In this document: positions 10,692-22,113 of the stretch, piece by piece
Layout of the letters: each line of letters begins with the position of its first letter
Numbering within the stretch: position 1 is the first letter of the stretch
Assembly: GCA_019633425.1 (NCBI GenBank)
Contig: WSUB01000060.1
Coordinates: 124,001-188,000, forward strand
Length of the DNA: 64,000 nucleotides
DNA from: Tulasnella sp. 424
Taxonomy: Eukaryota; Basidiomycota; Agaricomycetes; Cantharellales; Tulasnellaceae
Direction of reading: 5' to 3'
Program-made: the position numbers and the translations under genes
The notes under the pieces: generated by a model
Database searches by the model: none
Told to the model about the DNA's origin: nothing
The model's input: the letters and a program-made list of their open reading frames with translations, nothing else

Positions 10692-11701
<1,010 letters not shown>

Positions 11702-12149
11702 ATCACCCTCATTGGTCTCTACTTCGCTGTCGTCCCTATCATGTATCTTTGTTATACAACATCTTTTCCACGTCGCTTCATGTCGCATCTATGGATTGAT
11801 ACTACCTAGGATCGAGTGCAGAGACAAGCGAGCAAGGCACGGGCGAGGGCCTGCCATTGAGTTTTGAGCCGAAGTCGAGTCATGTGCCGAGGCTCGGGCA
11901 GAAGTGGGTAGAGATAAACCTGCGAGCCAAGGTCGGAGACAAGCGAAAGATGTCCGGGCGTCACCGGTCGTTGGATGGACGTTTCGTTCCGATAGTCCAC
12001 AAGTCGCCGAATGAGGCGTGGGAAAACGGAATCTGACGCCACATATAAGCACGCTAAAGAGAACACCTGACCACCCCCGAAAGCATCCGCTATCGCCCTC
12101 TCATTCTCCTTTGACTTGTTCCACAACCAACCACCCAACGATCGTGCCG
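11702..12149. other. Intergenic between uS7 and cystatin-like genes
   Basis: No gene, RNA or repeat recognised; the open frames here are short and unconserved. Confidence 0.4.
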
Positions 12150-12853
12150 ATGGTGCGCCAGACGACGTTGCAGGCTGCATAAAACGCTCAGCCTCACCTC
12201 TCTGGTTCCCCATAGGCCACCGCAAACCAGAAGCGAGAAATCCCAATCAGTGAAATCGGACCTCTCATCGGGGCCGACGTCCAAGCAGAAAAGGTACGAT
12301 TTCTGGCTGAAAGCACGTCTGCGGCTCCCCTGACAAGCAAATCGTAAAGATTTTCGGCGCAGTGAAAGACGACGTGCTCAAGAAGGTGGGCAGTCCCCAG
12401 CTCCACTGAGGAACAAAGCGCTGATGGACCTGATTCTTTGCTAGATCTGGGACCTTCATCAGAAAGATGTCGTGTATAACTTGAATGAAGTATGGAAGCT
12501 GGAGAACATTGATGCATACGACCTCATCTCCTACCGCGTCGAGGAGGTACCCCATGGGATCAATTATTACGGAAAGGTCCGTTGCTTCTGGGGGGAAACC
12601 TGTTGCGCCACAAGCTAAACATCACTCGACATGTAGATTCAAATGACCAAGAAAGAAGACTGCGTACACGTCAGAGTCTTCCGAGCACAAGAGGGCAAGG
12701 GCCCCATCAAGGTGCGAACTGTCTGCGATCCCCTACGTCGGTCTCCGCGCTCACCGACTTATACACCAGTTCCATGCCATCCAGACTCGCCCTTCTTGGG
12801 ACGGTGGGGCAGTGTTCACCCTCGAAGATCCACTACGGCGGTTCGAGTATTAA
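12150..12853 (+). CDS. Cystatin (stefin)-like protein
   Basis: Six exons: 12150-12152 (the ATG alone), 12216-12293, 12338-12385, 12445-12576, 12637-12711, 12770-12853; 139 residues, all phase 0. The central part resembles type-1 cystatins (stefins): an amphipathic helix (ADVQAEKQIVKIFGAVKDDV), then EVPHGINYYGKIQM where stefins have QVVAGTNYFIKV, then EDCVHVRVFRAQEGKGP where stefins have EDFVHLRVFQSLP. The QxVxG protease-binding loop is replaced by EEVPHG, so inhibition of papain-type proteases is uncertain. No signal peptide, so cytosolic. An alternative first exon reading on through ttgcag would need a GC donor with poor context; I prefer the ATG-only exon. Function as inhibitor is inference. 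Confidence 0.7.
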
Positions 12854-12954
12854 CCCCCTTCAATTCAAATGTATCAAATGTAAACATGCAATTCCGGCCC
12901 CGTCTCGTGTACTAGTTCAACATTTCAATGTATTGTATTATTTGGTGGTCCCCT

Positions 12955-14763
12955 TTACTCGACTAACGTGTCAGGATAATCCTGAGTGATGATTGATGCG
13001 AATTTTTCCGCGTAGTCCTTGTGGACATGAACACAGACGTCTGCGTCGCTGACACCTTTCGAGGAGGTTGGGCCATCGGCGCGTGGATTTGCAGCGAAGA
13101 TTCTAAATATCGACGCCATGAGCGATATAATACATTAGCGAGGGTTGAGATCAGATGACTGCGCACCTGAAATAGTTCATCGTTGACCACGCAGTGAAGA
13201 ATCTTGCTTTGCCAGGGAAACCAAAATGAGCGTCATTCCAGTCCGTGCTGCGAGGCATTGTTAGCCGACTTGTGTTCGTTTCACCAATGCACATGAACTC
13301 GCTTCTCACCTATAATTACTGTTGATTGAAACCTCTCTTTCCTCCGGTCCAAAGAACTGGAACCTCCCCTCCTTTCCTGCGTTCGCACTCTTACCAAGTA
13401 AATAGCTCGCCCAGCACATCCACTTTTCCAGGAACTTGTGATCTCGAGCTTGGTTTACGGTCGTTCGCATAAACCTCGCGAGGGCGGAAACAGACGATGC
13501 AGTGGAAGGAGGCAGCGGATCGGAGTACATGACCATGATGACATTGCCTTGCGCCGATGGTGCGTTGAAGGTTGCAACTGTGGAGGGCTTGGAACTGGAG
13601 CCGCGGTACTAGAAGGGCGTCCTCAGCATAAGACGGTACCAGAAAGAGACGGCGATTTTAACACACGTTGAGGATTAGAAGGACCCTACGGAACGGCTCG
13701 TCTTGGCACTGATTAAGAACCTTGACCAAGTAAGCCGCCAGCGCGTCATGTAAGGTTATTTTCACTCCTGTGGTAGATGCGTCCTCCTCCTTCGCCAACT
13801 CGAACATCTTTTCTATGCTCTCGCCACTAATTCTCAACTGGACCTGATTGGTAATTGCATCTTGGGCTGCGTATTTCTGAAACAAAGGCGGCAGGTCGTA
13901 GTCTTTCGCGAGATGCGGCATGCGTGGTAAAAAGTTCTCCGTGAGGTCAGCATCTTCTGGTTCTCGAGAGAAGGGGGAGCGGAAGAAGTGACGGTAGAGG
14001 GAGGGAGCCAGAGGGAGGGCTGATTCGGGTGCATCGAGATCGACGTAGTACGCCGAGAGACTCCGAGTAAAATCCCACATAGACCAGGCATCACCTGTAA
14101 ATCAGAGTGCTTGTCAGCTGGATTCGTTTAGTACACCTTAAACAGGCATACCGCAAGTGTGGCACCAGGTAATTGCAATGACAGTTCCAGTCTCCCAAAT
14201 GGTCAGTTTAAACCCCAAAAGAGGGTCCGAAGCATCTCCAGGAACCAAAAATTTACCGCAATCTTCGGAGTTGAAGAATGGCTCAGTGAGATGGCTTGGT
14301 TGAATGGTAAATTCGTTCGGGAAAGGGTAAGACTTGGAGAGTTCGGACGCGTCGGGAGAGATCCTCGATACGAGGACTGGAATAGGAGAGTTGGTAAGGT
14401 TAATCTACAGTACAAAGTGAAGTGTTAATGACCAGAAGAAGACCTAGTGGGGATAGGAGAATGTGCTCACCTTCCATTCATCGCCCTCCTTAATTAATCG
14501 TCCCGCCGCATGCGGAAATCTCGCTAGGTTCTTTGACAAAGCAGCCTTAAACCGCTCAATGTCGATCTCACTTGGGATAACATGAAGGTTGTATACCTAG
14601 AATATGGAAGTGTCAGCCGCCCGACATGGAGCCTACGGAGAGGCAAGCGTCTGACGTAGTTTCTGAAGAGGTCTTGCCCAGGAAGCTTGATCGAGGTCTG
14701 GTCAGCCAATGCTGTTGGTTCACTGACAGGAACAAGAATACGGGTAGTGGACTGAGTTGTCAT
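12955..14763 (-). CDS. HXXXD-type (trichothecene acetyltransferase-like) acyltransferase
   Basis: Seven exons: 14763-14656, 14596-14471, 14404-14152, 14094-13667, 13608-13310, 13247-13167, 13102-12955; 480 residues, usual size for this family. These enzymes transfer acyl groups from CoA to alcohols or amines in the cytosol. The catalytic HXXXD is seen as WCHTCGDAWSM, formed across the exon 3/4 junction (about residue 162). NFXG-like features (LILNYRGSSS, AQGNVIMVMYSD) and the C-terminal half (EREVSINSNYSTDWNDAHFG) follow. The structural DFGWG motif is changed to HFGFPG. Substrate unknown. A TATA-like tataatatatta lies about 60 bp upstream of the ATG. Its stop is about 100 bp from the cystatin-like gene, which converges on it. 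Confidence 0.85.
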
Positions 14764-15065
14764 CGTGGGATGAGCGGGGAGGGGAGGCGATGGGAGCAGC
14801 TGTGGGCCGGTAGTGGAGTATAATATATTACGGCAATGATGCGCTGCGAGTCACCGGCTGCACTAAGCTCTCGGTGACACAGCGGCTCCGATCCTCTACT
14901 GCAGAAAAAAATGTAACCGGCAATGTTGTCGTGAGAACGGCACGGAAATACCCGAGAGCAATCCTGGGCGAATCGGCCACTCAGCTCGGGAAATCCCCCG
15001 ATATGGACCGTTGCCCGCATTGCACTAATCATTCAGTGCTAGACAATTTACATAACACATGGCGA
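14764..15065. other. Intergenic between acyltransferase start and enoyl-CoA hydratase end
   Basis: Promoter side of the acyltransferase (TATA-like element near 14820-14830); nothing else recognised. Confidence 0.4.
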
Positions 15066-16255
15066 TCAAGAATGAGTCCAGTTGGGCTTTCGCTTTTCAG
15101 TAAATGCAGCCATTCCTGGAAAGGAAGGATTGACGGATCATCGTGGTGAGCGAGACCGAATGCGGAACGAGAGCAGGCATTTCACACTTACCTTCTTGCT
15201 TGTCTTTCGTAGAGAATAGACCAAAGAATAGTCTTCGCTCAAAGCGGACGCCTTCGGTCAAGGGGAGTTCGGATGCTGGAGAAGCAGGCGTTTCGAAATT
15301 TAGTAATCATCAAGCAGAGGTGTTGATATTCTGGTTTCGGCTCACCGGCGTTGATCATTTCTTTCGTGGCCTGAACGGCGATCTGACCCTTGCTTGCAAT
15401 CTTCTGAGCAAGGTCAACTGCTTCCTTGACCACTTGACCTTCTCCCTCTCCCACAATGCGGTTGACAAGACCCCACTGTTCTGCCTCCTTCGCGCTGAAG
15501 TTCCTTCCAGTCAACATCAACTCCATAGCGCGATACTTGCCAACAATGTGAGTCAGTCGCTGACTGCCTCCACCACCGGGAGAAACTCCCAGGTTGATCT
15601 CAGGCTGACCAAACACGGCGGTCGGAGAAGCGAGGATCATGTCGCACATCATGGCTAGTTCGCAACCTCCGCCAAGCTAAGCCCAGGAAGCTCACGGTGA
15701 GAAACGCCGGGACAGACAACGTGAAATCCAAGACATACCGCATATCCACTGACGGCCGCGATGACGGGCTTCCGGATCTTTGTGATGACGGACCACTCCG
15801 CGAAGAGATCACCGCTGTAAGCCCCGGCAACTGCACCAAAATCTGATATTCAGTCCGAAATATGGTATAAATATATCACAACCAAGACGTACAATCCTTC
15901 TCCTTGAGTTCCTTAATGTCCGCTCCAGCTGTAAGGTGGACGGAACGCCATTATTTCGAGTTGAACAACAACACAGGCGTTGGACGAGCTCACCAGCAAA
16001 TGCCTTGTCAGAGCCAGTAATCACAATAGCACCAATCTCCTTTTCGGCATCAGCTTCCAACAGTGCTGCATTCAAATCCTTGAAGAGCGGCGTGCTGAGG
16101 GCATTGAGAGCTTTTGGCCTGTTGAGTGTCAAGAGAGCAACGGACGGGACCGGTCGCGATGCAATGACATTTTGATACTCCTTGGTAGAGAAGAGCCTTC
16201 TTGACGCCTTGGTAAATGCGTATGCGGTTCGTGGTCTGAGGAGGATTGAGCTCAT
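15066..16255 (-). CDS. Enoyl-CoA hydratase, mitochondrial
   Basis: Short-chain enoyl-CoA hydratase (crotonase, ECHS1 type) that hydrates trans-2-enoyl-CoA in fatty-acid and amino-acid oxidation. Six exons: 16255-15994, 15928-15893, 15842-15739, 15676-15346, 15275-15192, 15115-15066; 288 residues, matching the ~290 of the human enzyme. The N-terminus ([20 protein letters not shown], then LFSTKEY) is a mitochondrial presequence. Crotonase signatures: oxyanion-hole [12 protein letters not shown]; first catalytic glutamate in [11 protein letters not shown]; second in [20 protein letters not shown]. The C-terminus [15 protein letters not shown] is typical. Exon phases all join. Nothing odd. Confidence 0.95.
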
Positions 16256-16374
16256 GGTTGCAGCAGGTCGTTTGAGAAACTGGGGGAAGTGATGAGAAAC
16301 GAAAAGCATGTGACGCGGATCTCCGCCGGCTATTTTGACATAAGCAGCTTTGCTTCGCACGACCGTCACCACCA

Positions 16375-16840
16375 CTTGATCGTGGGTTCAAGCCCCGGAG
16401 TGGGTAGTTGGTTAACTCTCTTGTTACAGATTCGTGGGCTCAAGCCCCCCGCTAGGTACTTGGTTAACAACTCGATAGAAGCTTATCTCTCGTCAGGCCA
16501 TCGATCAATATCATCAAATCAGGGACAAGGCGCCTCGTGATGTGATGCATTAGTACGCTTTCTTTGGGCTCTGGATGCCCAAGATCGAGAGTGCGCTCCG
16601 ATAATGCGCTTATTGTCGAACCTGGGTCGTACATGGGCGGAAAGGGGAGGACTCTGTAGCAAGAGAGTTAACCAACCCCACCGTGGGGCCTGAAACCACG
16701 ACCTGCTACAAAAGAGTTTACTAACTACTTATTATGCGGCTTAAACGCACGACATGCAAAAAGAGTTAACCAATACCCACCGTGGGGCTTGAACCCACGA
16801 CCTTCAGCTACTGGATCACGGGTTCAAGCCCCGGCCGGAA
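16375..16840. mobile_element. tRNA-like tandem repeats in inverted arrangement (SINE/MITE-like)
   Basis: Two plus-oriented units (about 16379-16429 and 16430-16475) read cgtgggttcaagcccc followed by gtagttggttaactctcttg. Three minus-oriented units (about 16657-16705, 16706-16756, 16757-16802) carry the same 50-51 bp unit in reverse complement. Each unit joins a T-arm-like GTGGGTTCAAGCCCC to a D-arm-like TTGGTTAACTC, as in eukaryotic tRNAs, but no unit folds as a complete tRNA by eye. At 16779-16834 one minus and one plus T-arm face each other and form a hairpin with a ~13-nt loop. The spacer 16476-16656 is unique. No protein is encoded. Confidence 0.65.
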
Positions 16841-17015
16841 ACTGACGATCTACCACTGATCTAGGAGGGCTTCCTTACAGCAAATTTGCCGCACAGAAGT
16901 AGGAACGTTAAATGGCTCATTGGTTCCAATTGCCCCAAAGCGTTAGAGGATACATACAAGAAACAAAATACTATGTAACTAATAACACATAATATACCAT
17001 AAATACAAGGAAATT

Positions 17016-18646
17016 TTATCGACCCTTCTCTTTCTCGACGTCAGACGAATCGCGAGATGAATCTGACGGTCGTAATCGAGGGGGTTCCGGCAAATCACGC
17101 AGCTGTGAACCGTCAAAGGACAGTACTCGCACTGTCCTCGATGTAGCAGTTTTAGGCTGTATCCAGGGGCCATCGGGGGTCTCTTCGGTCGTTGCGACCA
17201 CATCGACCCGAGGTTTCGTGTCGTGCATTTCAATTTCCTCCGTGTCCGAAAAATCCGTCATTTCGCCTTTGAATGGCGCAGACACAACCACTGTTGGTCG
17301 CCGAACGGTGTGCTGCGCGAAATCTCGTTCAATATCCCATGCATCTGTTCCGTAACCGGTTGGAGCTCGTCCTGATATTGATCGACCGGCTTGCATCGAG
17401 GTGAACGTATTTCCTGGATTGGACAAGTGAGTTCTTGAGGTGAGGTGCTTTTTCCTCAAGTGCCAAAACTCCAAGACGTCTCGTTGCGAGCCAAAGACTA
17501 CAAAGACTGCGATGGACACTGGACGAGTGAGGCCTAATCAGCACCGCGTCCGCTGTTCCTCCAGAAACTGCAACACTCACTTCCTGCCACGAGAAGGTCG
17601 GGAGCAGCCTGAGACCACGCGGAGACTGTCGCAACGATGGCCAATCTAAACAAGGCCGTCCGTCAATTTGATGGAAGCTGGAGGCCGAGTGCAGTGCACT
17701 TACACCAGAGCAAGGACAACGATGATGCTAAAGGTGGAAATTCGAATAAAGAGAGGCATGTCGACTTGCCCCACTTCTTGCTGACCGAACCTCTTGGACC
17801 GGCGGTATCGACCATAAACAATAAGAAGGGTCAAAACTGCAGAAAGCGTGTTATGAGTACGGCTGGGGACAAGGTGCGAGCGACCCACTCACATTGGAAG
17901 ATACAAGCCATGAGCAGAAAAATGGCTGCAGCGACGCCAGATATAATGGACGGTATTTGGTTGTCGCTCGCGCAGTACTGAGGAAATCGTCGAACGTTGT
18001 CTCCAACAATCAGGCCGGAAGCCAAGGCAACGGCAATCCATACCAACATAGGGATCGCCACAAACTACGCAGTTCCGATGGCATTGTCAGAATGGCAGAT
18101 GAAAAGATTTCCTGGTCACGTACCAAAGCGGAGAGCCATGCTGAGGCTTGCATGAGGAGGGACTTGGACTTGTCGACCGAAAACGTGAGGTACCACACGC
18201 GTGCGACTACGGTCATTGCCGCTGCAGATAAAGCGGGAGGGGCGCCGTATACAACGGCCGACTGGAATTTGCAGAGACGAGGTTCTATTTTTTGCGAGTC
18301 GGCGTTACCAGTGAACAGCCTGTGACCTATCCTCAGCGACACTGAAACGGACAACGAATAGGCAAGTAAAACTCACAAGAGACATGATACAACAGACTGA
18401 ATGACCCAGAGGATGAGGTTGTTTGGGATTGTAACGTGCCGTGAAGGGCCGCTTGGGTGGGCGAAAGTGATAGTCAAGATTGAAAGCTGTTCATAGCAGA
18501 CGGACGTGACCGTCAAATGTCATCGGGAACGGGGACAGAAAACCCGTTAGCCCCTCATCAAGTTGGCGTAGAGGAAGGGAAGGGCGTACCAGAGCGAGCC
18601 CTGTCAATTGCAGCACATAATACACAATTGTTGTTGGCGCGAGCAT
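17016..18646 (-). CDS. Seven-transmembrane receptor-like protein, paralogue A
   Basis: First of three paralogues in the window (others at 28246 and 30942). Exons: 18646-18590, 18486-18377, 18319-18124, 18064-17893, 17836-17704, 17645-17581, 17518-17016; 411 residues. Exon lengths 57/110/196/172/133/65 and all phases equal those of the paralogues. Seven hydrophobic segments: the first spans exons 1-2 (TIVYYVLQLTGLAL), the second is LWVIQSVVSCLL, the third starts after RLCKFQSAVVYGAP. An external loop reads GDNVRRFPQYCASDNQIP, and the last segment ends VVFGSQRDVLEFW. A ~145-residue tail holds YGTDAWDIERDF and DTEEIEMHDTKP. The layout is receptor-like, resembling basidiomycete-specific 7TM families; ligand and G-protein coupling are unknown. 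Confidence 0.8.
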
Positions 18647-19320
18647 CTTGTCGCGCGGGGACCAGCTTGAGCCTACCCGCCGGCTTTTGCTGCTATTTTA
18701 CACCAGCCACCTGATGGACGCGAGTGGTCCTTTCGACAAGGGGGCTCCAAGTCGATCTCAAAGCTTTGGACTTCAACCAGTGAAGGGTTTGGGGGGGGAA
18801 GCGGCGGGAACGAAAAGGATCGTTCCACTCGATGCATATAGCTCCATTTGCGTTGCCGACGCGAGAATTCAATCGGGAGATGGCCTAGAAATTTGAATGG
18901 GTTCCGAGAGCAGGGCTGCGCATGAGACCGTTGAAGGGTGGGGACCAAGTCTCGGGGAAACGACGGGTGAGAACTTCTAGACGCGGCTTCACGCCTAAAT
19001 CCTCTGTCTCGTGTCCAATGACAGCGAGCAACACCCCTTGGCCTGCAACCAACACGGCCCCAACCATCGTTTCCCCGACTTACGCACTCGGCATACTACC
19101 CGCTGCCGAATAAAACCTTTTCGTGCTCTCTAATACGTTACCCCAGAACACAGCAAGTCTCTTGGGGCGTTAGTCGCATTCATCCTCGCAGGCAACCATT
19201 CATACAAAGATAACTGAGAGGGGATAATATAAAAAACAAACTTTGAACGAAAATGAATAGATGGCTTGCTCAGCCTTCCGACGAGACCCTTGGTGCACGT
19301 TGCACCGAGACATGTCAAGC
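18647..19320. other. Intergenic between 7TM gene A and P450
   Basis: No gene supported. Promoter side of 7TM gene A at its left end; a G-run (gggggggg) near 18791. Confidence 0.4.
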
Positions 19321-21693
19321 TTATTCCTTTCTGTACGGCTTCACTCGCAAGGGCAATTGAGAACCCTTCGATCGCTGGCCGGCGACGTAGGGTCTCGTCA
19401 GAACGCTAAACGATTATGAGTGAGTGAAAATCGTGGTGCAAACGACGCTTCAGGAATTCGAACGTACAGGCTGATCTTCCAGAACTTGAGATCAGGCGGA
19501 ACTTCGAAAGTAAAGGCCGCCAGAAGGACGAACAAGAACGTCTTCATTCTGCGAAGCCGACAACCCTTGTTGAGCACTCACTTTCAGGGCAAACCGGCGG
19601 TTAGGAGAAACTCACTCGATGATGGAAAACTTCTGGCCGATACACGACTAAGTTGATAACAGAGGCCTCAGCAATCGTAACAGGTTTGCGCTGCAAGGTT
19701 TCGCGACCACTTACTCTGGGACCCGACGAAAACGTCAGGATATTTTGCCACAGTCCGGGTTGTTCCTTGACGAGTTCAGGGAGCTTGTCCCATCTTTCAG
19801 GTCTAGCAACGGCCGCCGGAAAAGCGGCATTAGTTCGAACTGCTCCAACCCTGCATCGAAAATAGTACTTGCCTGAACTCCCAAGCATCTTCTCCCCACA
19901 CAGTCTTATCCAAGTTGAATCCTTCCATCGGAACATGCACAAACTGGCCCTTGGCAATCTTGACCCCATAAGTCTCGGTGCCATCTCCGAGTTTCACGGG
20001 ATATTTGGTAGGTATCACGTCGTCCTGCAAGGCCACCCGGATGGATGAGTGGACAGGAGGAATGAGGCGCAGGGATTCCTTGGTGACTTTGTCGAGGAAA
20101 GGGAGGTTATCGATGACGCTGAAGTCTAAAGAATAATCGGGCTCTTCGTCGCCATCAGGAGGGGTGTATACGGAGAGGATTTCATCTCGCAGCTGCGTTT
20201 GGTACTGGGGCTTCTGGCAGAGTAAGAGGAAGGTCCACGCGAGTGCCAGAGAGGTGGTGTCGCTTCCAGCGAAGAAGAAAGTGTTGATCTGGTCCATAAT
20301 GTCCTCATCGGTAATCTGCTGCTCGGGGTTCGTATTGCTGAGATTCGATTTGACTGCCAGATGGAAATCGTAAGCTAAAAGAAACTTGATCCTAGTGGGA
20401 AACACATACTCAGGAGGCCCAGCATAGACTTGCTGTTCTTGTCATCAACTGTGCCTTCCATGATTTTTCGCTTCGCTTCCTGCACTAGTTGGTTTCCTAC
20501 ACCATAGATAATCTTATGGCTCTCCTTAACCACGCGGGTAGCGTCGGTGGGCTGCGGATGATGTATTCTTCAGCATACATGGTCCATAATTGACTGGGGC
20601 TCGTGCGGCTCACCCAGATCGTGTCAAGCCAAGGGTACCAGATTGACCCAAGCGCGCGTAGATTTTGTCCTTGGTTAACGGCGAGGTCAAACATTTCTTT
20701 GTAGGCCAAGTAGACTGCGTTATCCTCGTTCTCGATAGCGTTGAAAACGTAGTTGAAACCTGTAAGCCCGATCACATCAAAGGTGGCCCGACTTATCCAG
20801 TGGACCAGGTCAAGTGTCTCCGCCGGTTCGGATCCAGCGATGAGACCCAGCCATCGGCGGCGTAACTTCAAAATAGATAAGTCTTAGTGAGGCAATCAAT
20901 ATTTAAGACAAAGAGCAAAGGGTGCGTACTTGATGCGCCTTCTGGAGGAAAATCGGAGAGTACGCCTTCATGTTGCTAAGCGAGAATGCTGGGTTCATAA
21001 CCTTTCGCTAAAAAGATCACAATAAGCACGAAGAGAGTTATCCTTTTGATTTTTATTATTACCTGCTTCTTGTGGTGCATTCCTGGATGCAAACAGCGCC
21101 ATCAGTCCACAACCTCTGGCGGACCCCACATGTCGAAGGGGAAAATATGAACCTACCTTCGGATGACAATAACCCATTCCCAATTAGGTTGCTAATCATC
21201 CTTTGGGATTGCCATGGCTTCTCATATATCTGGTTATTATTAAGAATATAATTCATCGCTCTTGGGTCAAGTGTCAGAACTCGCTGGTCGAACTGTGGAA
21301 TGCCCAAACCGGGTCAGCACCATTGAGCGTCAATTCACCTCAGGTTCAAGGGACTTACGTAGCCAAAGCCATAGACGCGAAAGGTCTTCCCGTACGTATT
21401 GACGCATTGATCGTGCAGTTTGAGGGATTGGCTTGGGCTGGGGACCATTACAGCGTCGTGAGCGGTCTCCATCGGTCTGCGAGAGGACCTCGGGGATGTG
21501 CTCACTTCATTACTGCGTTCAGATTGGACACGAAGGGCCACGTCCCCTGGGGACGTGGACCTGGAAGGTTCCAAAGCGGTGACCGCCAAGGTTCGATAAC
21601 CAGTAACTTCAACACTGGCCAAACGACGAAGTAGAGGCCTCCAGCTACGAGAGCTGTCTGAATCGCTGCACTGAATGATAGATCGTCGAGCAT
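19321..21693 (-). CDS. Cytochrome P450 monooxygenase
   Basis: Twelve exons: 21693-21506, 21437-21359, 21292-21157, 21082-21063 (20 nt), 21007-20930, 20865-20614, 20551-20410, 20353-19873, 19802-19715, 19647-19616, 19548-19468, 19405-19321; 553 residues. N-terminal membrane anchor (about residues 12-35) then proline hinge WNLPGPRPQG. I-helix FFFAGSDTTSLALAW, K-helix ESLRLIPP (ExxR), FRPERWDKLP, and the heme loop FSSGPRSCIGQKF with its cysteine. The C-terminus ends LPLRVKPYRKE. The intron before RPERW begins with GC (gcaagt), so it is GC-AG. Microsomal heme-thiolate oxidase; substrate unknown. Similar in pattern to Agaricomycete P450s with FAGSDTTS and FxxGPRxCIG. No evident pathway partners; the acyltransferase is 4.5 kb away. 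Confidence 0.93.
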
Positions 21694-22113
21694 GCCGAGC
21701 TACACCGGAGGAAGAGTAGAGACGGTGGCAGAATGTGATAGAGAGGGAGGCGGGGTCAAAGCGGGTTTATATGTCCTGAGCTTGTTGAGTAAGTGGATGT
21801 GTAGCCTTTGTGCTTCTTCCTGCACCTGCCAGCGCCGCCCCCTTTCTGATAATTCTGGAAATGAACCTTCGCAAAGTCGTCTGAAAGTCGTTCTGAGTCG
21901 TAGCCGAACGTCCGAGCACTGGCGCTGGGAAGGCCGCGACGCATTGACGGTGCAGCCCGTATTACGATTTCGGCTGAGCTTCAAAGCAATCCCGGTCACG
22001 TGAGTCTCTGTTGTCGCGGGCTTTTCATGCGGTGATCCACCAACCAACAGCAGCGGTCTCGCAGTTACTAACCAAAGAACGGCTCAAAAGGAGCCACGAA
22101 GGACTTGGTCATT
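21694..22113. other. Divergent promoter region with E-box
   Basis: Lies between the minus-strand P450 and the plus-strand gene at 22114. Contains an exact TCACGTGA palindrome at 21996-22003. Nothing else recognised. Confidence 0.4.
21996..22003. promoter_or_regulatory. Palindromic E-box TCACGTGA
   Basis: Exact octamer in the divergent intergenic region, about 300 bp from the P450 start and 110 bp from the 22114 start. Confidence 0.35.

Noticed and set aside
16779..16834. Intact tRNA gene at the GGGTTCAAGCCCC boxes
   Set aside because: T-arm-like boxes are present, but no matching acceptor stem or anticodon arm can be drawn at correct spacing; the two boxes face each other as a hairpin.
17016..18646. 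STE3-type pheromone receptor (mating-type locus)
   Set aside because: Seven segments, but none of the STE3 family signatures, and no pheromone precursor (CaaX) frame or homeodomain genes nearby.
12955..21693. Secondary-metabolite cluster of acyltransferase, P450 and hydratase
   Set aside because: No synthase, cyclase or dedicated transporter; the hydratase is the mitochondrial housekeeping type and a 7TM gene lies between.
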